Assembly (NCBI GenBank): GCA_036417435.1
Contig: CM070902.1
Coordinates: 138,435,886 to 138,499,885 of the forward strand
Direction: 5' to 3'
Length of the DNA stretch: 64,000 nt
Source of the DNA: Inia geoffrensis
Lineage: Eukaryota; Chordata; Mammalia; Artiodactyla; Iniidae
The notes below the pieces were generated by a model, which worked only from the letters and a program-made list of their open reading frames with translations, made no database searches and had not been told where the DNA came from. Made by a program: the position numbers and the translations under genes. Below are positions 60,495-64,000 of the stretch, in pieces. Each line of letters starts with the position of its first letter. The stretch's first letter is position 1.

Positions 60495-60805
60495 AGATTG
60501 GTCCCCTCACTATTCTCTTATCTAATCTCCACTCACCTTTCAGGTCTCAGCTTAATTTTGCTTCCTCTTGGAAGCCCTCCTGATTCCCAAGACCTGTGTT
60601 AGGGATTTTTTCCTGTGCGCTCCCACAGTGTTCTATACTTCCCAGCTCCTTTTCTTCATAGTTTTCTTGTCTAGCTCCTCAGCCAGACCATAAGTTCGGT
60701 GAGGAACGAAGCCACGCACATCTTTTTCAGCCTTGCATTCTCAGCATTCAACAATATCTAACCCTGGCACATAGTGGGACCTCAGTAAATAGTTGTGTGA
60801 AAAAG
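60495..60805 (+). repeat. L2 (LINE-2) 3' end
   Basis: TTTCAGGTCTCAGCTTAATT, TTGGAAGCCCTCCTGATTCC, ACCATAAGTTCGGTGAGGAA, CCTGGCACATAGTGGGACCT, TCAGTAAATAGTTGTGTGAA: the L2 3' end in sense order. Confidence 0.85.
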
Positions 60806-61138
60806 TGATTCTGTATCTGGACTGAAGAGGTGCAGGGAACTTAGGTCCCCAGTATATTTATAGGATACGTCCAGAAAGTTGCTCTGCTAGGAATCTCTTA
60901 TTATCATAAAGCACATGAGGATCACGTGCTCCTAACGTGACTCTGAGACCAGGCCAACATCCAAGGTCGCACTGTTTAAGTGCTCAGAAAATATCTTGAT
61001 TTCTGATTCCTAGATGACCTTTGCCCAGTAGTCTATTAAACACCTTCATGTGATAGATTATCCTTGGTGGTGTGTGTCTGTAATGAAGGCTTAAGCCCAG
61101 TTTGGGGATTTGAGCACAGGTGGGAGAAGTGCTCCTTT

Positions 61139-61356
61139 TTCACTCTTTTTTTTTTTTTTTTTTCTCTGTATGCGGGCCTCTCACTGTTGTGGCCTCTCCC
61201 GTTGCGGAGCACAGGCTTCGGACGCGCAGGCTCAGCGGCCATGGCTCACGGGCCCAGCCGCTCCGCAGCATGTGGGATCTTCCCGTACTGGGGCACGAGC
61301 CCGTGTCCCCTGCATCAGCAGGCGGACGCTCAACCACTGCACCACCAGGGAAGCCC
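61139..61356 (-). mobile_element. CHR-type SINE (short form, antisense)
   Basis: T tail, GCGGGCCTCTCACTGTTGTG, and the end CCACCAGGGAAGCCC. Perfect 13-bp target duplication GAAGTGCTCCTTT at 61126-61138 and 61357-61369. Confidence 0.96.
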
Positions 61357-61369
61357 GAAGTGCTCCTTT

Positions 61370-63026
61370 ATAAGAACTCAGTTTCTGAAGTGTAGACAAG
61401 CTTGAGAGAGACTGGAAAGGAATCCAAGCAGTGTTGTATTATTGGACTTGTAGGGGGCGTACAAGTATCCTTGTCAGCTTCAGAAGGGTCAGTGAGTATG
61501 CTGTTCACTGAAAAATTTCATACATTGCAAGGAGATGAAATGGTATATGGAGAATGAAATGAAATGTCACCCACAGTAAAATTAAATGTCTGGGGGAAGG
61601 AAAAGGAGGCTGACAAGGATGACATAGTTGACAGTCATGGGCAGACAGCGTTTAGCATAAGTTAATTTACCGTCCAGCTCAATCCAAAAAGATGCTTATA
61701 TCTGCCTCACACTATGACATATTAGACTCTAACATGATGGGACGAGGGGGAGAAAGTAAGGGCCATTTCCAAGGGCATAATGTATTTTATGTATGAATTG
61801 CAGAAGCACAAGAGAGACCAAGAAGAAATTGTTTTTCATCTTTTTTAGACTCCTGCCATCCTCCTGTCTATGCCAGCTCCTTCTCTGGAATGCAAGGCCC
61901 AAGCAGTTTGATGCATTAAGTTACACTATGTATCTCCATGGAGGTGAATAAGAGATTTCACTGGGAATCAGCCCGAGATATGCATATACCACGAGTTAGA
62001 ATTTGAAAGCAAGTCAGCCATGTGACAGACATGTCTCTTAGAATATGACTTTGTACTGGAGATTGGTAAATAACCTCTGGTTGTAATTCAAAAACATTTA
62101 AAATGAATAAGACCTTGGTTTCTTAAAGCTTGAAATATTTGGAAGGACTAGATGACAACTTGATTTAGTGCTTTTCTAATTATCAATAGCTGACAAAAAC
62201 AATTCCTAGTAAAGCATCTGAAAGTTTTGACTTTTCTCCCTAAGGATACAGGGAGAGAAGCACAGAAACAGTTATACACAGACAAACACCAAAGAGGTAA
62301 TGACAATAAAACACGATTAGGCGTGAGCCACTCCCCTTGGAACACCTTGGACAGAGTAGGTGTTCAACTTCCTTTAAACGAGGCTGGGGTGAGGGTTTCC
62401 TTCTGAAGGAGGACTGAGGTCTGCTGCATTTGAAAGTGACTGGAGTGACGATCCAGGGACCCTGCCATCACTGTCAGTTGTCATGCGCTGGTCAATTACA
62501 GTAAAGGCCCAGGGAAAAGAAGAGCCAATGTCCTGGCCAGGATGACTATGCCCAGTCTGGGTGTGGCTCCCACCTCTGCAGCCCTTCCTCCTGCCTGATC
62601 TCAAGGTGCCAGAGGAGCACTCAGGTGGGTGGGACAGGTGGGAGCTGCAGATAGAATACCTTGCCTACCGCTGGCTGTAATTTGATTTGCAAAGAGTCTA
62701 TACTCTTTAAATTTTGGATTTAAATATAAAATGGAATCATATTATAAATGCACTTCAGAAGTTGATTGTGTAAAGGACCTCCATGGTGTACCTTCCCTCA
62801 AGTTCAAACTCTCTTACTGTAAAGCAAAACAGTACATATAGTAATATTTTAACCAATATAGCCTTTAAATTTGACTTTTAAATGGCAGGATTTCTTTTCT
62901 TATGGTGAAATACCTTTATATTCTGAAATCTATTTCTGTAATCATTCTGTGTTCCAAAGCAATAGGTTAATAAGTCATTGAAATGTAAAATATATTCAGT
63001 AATTTTTTTTTAAGGTACAGAACAAC
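61370..63026. other. Intergenic sequence, nothing recognised
   Basis: No named repeat or exon. A minus-strand open frame at 62374-62604 in slightly G/C-richer DNA has no splice or domain support. Confidence 0.4.
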
Positions 63027-63042
63027 AAAAAGTTGCCCTCTT

Positions 63043-63240
63043 GGGCTTCCCTGGTGGCGCAGTGGTTGAGAGTCTGCCTGCCGGTGCAGGGGACACGGGT
63101 TCGTGTCCCGGTCCAGGAAGATCCCACATGCTGCGGAGCGGCTGGGCCCGTGAGCCATGGCCGCTGAGCCTGCGCGCCGCAACGGGAGAGGCCACAGCAG
63201 TGAGAGGCCCGCGTACTGCAAAAAAAAAAAAAAAAAAAAA
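63043..63240 (+). mobile_element. CHR-type SINE (short form, young)
   Basis: Short-form CHR lacking the usual TCCGGAGCCTGTGCTCCG block, with a pure A tail. Perfect 16-bp target duplication AAAAAGTTGCCCTCTT at 63027-63042 and 63241-63256. Confidence 0.96.
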
Positions 63241-63256
63241 AAAAAGTTGCCCTCTT

Positions 63257-64000
63257 TAAATTTTGTGAGGTAGAAATCTATTTTTGCTATTATTTCATTA
63301 AAAAAATACTAATTTGACATACAGAAAGGAAAAAGGACATAGCATAAAGGTCAGTTGGTATAGCCTGACAACAAACACAGATGAAATATAATTTTACAAA
63401 TATATACATAGTGTTTGAGTTGAGAAGAATTGCAATATGAAATTTTGTTTTACAATATTACATTTATATAATTGTTAGCCTGATACACATTTATCAGCTT
63501 GTGGTTATATGTTCAATGAGATATCATGAAGTAGAGCATAAATATTCAATTTATTCTCGTATTTTGCCTTTATCTTTCACTATTAAACTCTGTTTCTCAT
63601 AGATTTGTTAACAAAAAAGGAAGTGACACTCTTCATAGCATTTCCCTTAATTTGGAATATTCTGTGCAAACTGAAGCAAGTTCACTGACAGCGCTGATGC
63701 CACACTCCTTCTCTGCTGGGCCCTGAAGAACCCAGGTGCCTATAAGAAACTCCTACTCAGTGATTCCGCTTAGCTGAGACTGGGCAGCTGGAGATCTCGG
63801 GGCCTCAACTCAGGGCCTGCAGGGTTTATAGGGAAAGATGCCTTGACCTGTAAAAATGTTCCTTGGACCAGGGCTGTGCTATCACCCAGCATCTGGGAAC
63901 CACTGTCCTACAGGATATAGGTAAAGGTCAAGTTTGCTTTTAATTGTCAACAATCGTGAGATGATTTGCTGTAGTAAGAATAACAAGTTAATCACAAAGA
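63257..64000. other. Intergenic A/T-rich sequence to window end
   Basis: No exon or named repeat that I can support. Confidence 0.4.

Overview
The window is mammalian nuclear DNA and almost certainly cetacean. Twelve tRNA-derived SINEs of the CHR type (found in cetaceans, hippos and ruminants; short motif GGGCTTCCCTGGTGG) are scattered on both strands, several with perfect target-site duplications. They sit beside a near full-length cetartiodactyl-type L1, older L1 pieces, MIR, L2, hAT- and Tigger-derived fragments and MaLR-type LTRs. No prokaryotic or viral gene organisation is present.

The firmest gene is a single-exon reading frame at 45071-46609 (+), 512 codons, recognised as TIGD4, a domesticated pogo/Tigger transposase. 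In human, TIGD4 lies head-to-head with ARFIP1, and the layout here agrees. A CpG island at about 35.96-37.06 kb works as a bidirectional promoter. The ARFIP1 side runs leftward on the minus strand, so about 1-36.1 kb should be ARFIP1 5' intronic DNA. It holds one good candidate coding exon (18147-18226). TIGD4 runs rightward. That ARFIP1 lies here is inferred from synteny; no hallmark arfaptin domain exon is in the window.

Between the CpG island and TIGD4 I find four plus-strand exon candidates (36653-36701, 37314-37406, 44140-44364, 44892-44944) with mostly canonical splice sites. All junctions are in phase 1, and together they give an unbroken reading frame of about 139 codons. It ends 126 nt before the TIGD4 ATG, apparently in the same final exon. 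I do not recognise the protein. This is the best candidate for something undescribed: a small spliced gene, or a bicistronic TIGD4 mRNA.

Region by region: 0-7.4 kb is an L1 with 5'UTR, intact-looking ORF1, broken ORF2 and a nested SINE. 7.4-10.1 kb is intron with MIRs. 10.1-11.7 kb is a 5'-truncated L1. 11.7-18.9 kb is intron with SINEs and the candidate exon. 18.9-24.7 kb holds a MER2 (Tigger), layered old L1 and SINEs. 24.7-35.5 kb is intron with L1M 3' ends, L2, SINEs and MIRs. 35.5-37.5 kb is the promoter. 38.8-41.5 kb is a MaLR LTR split by an antisense L1, then a SINE. 44.1-46.9 kb holds the new exons and TIGD4. 47-64 kb is intergenic, toward where TMEM154 lies in human, with further repeats and no exon I can support.
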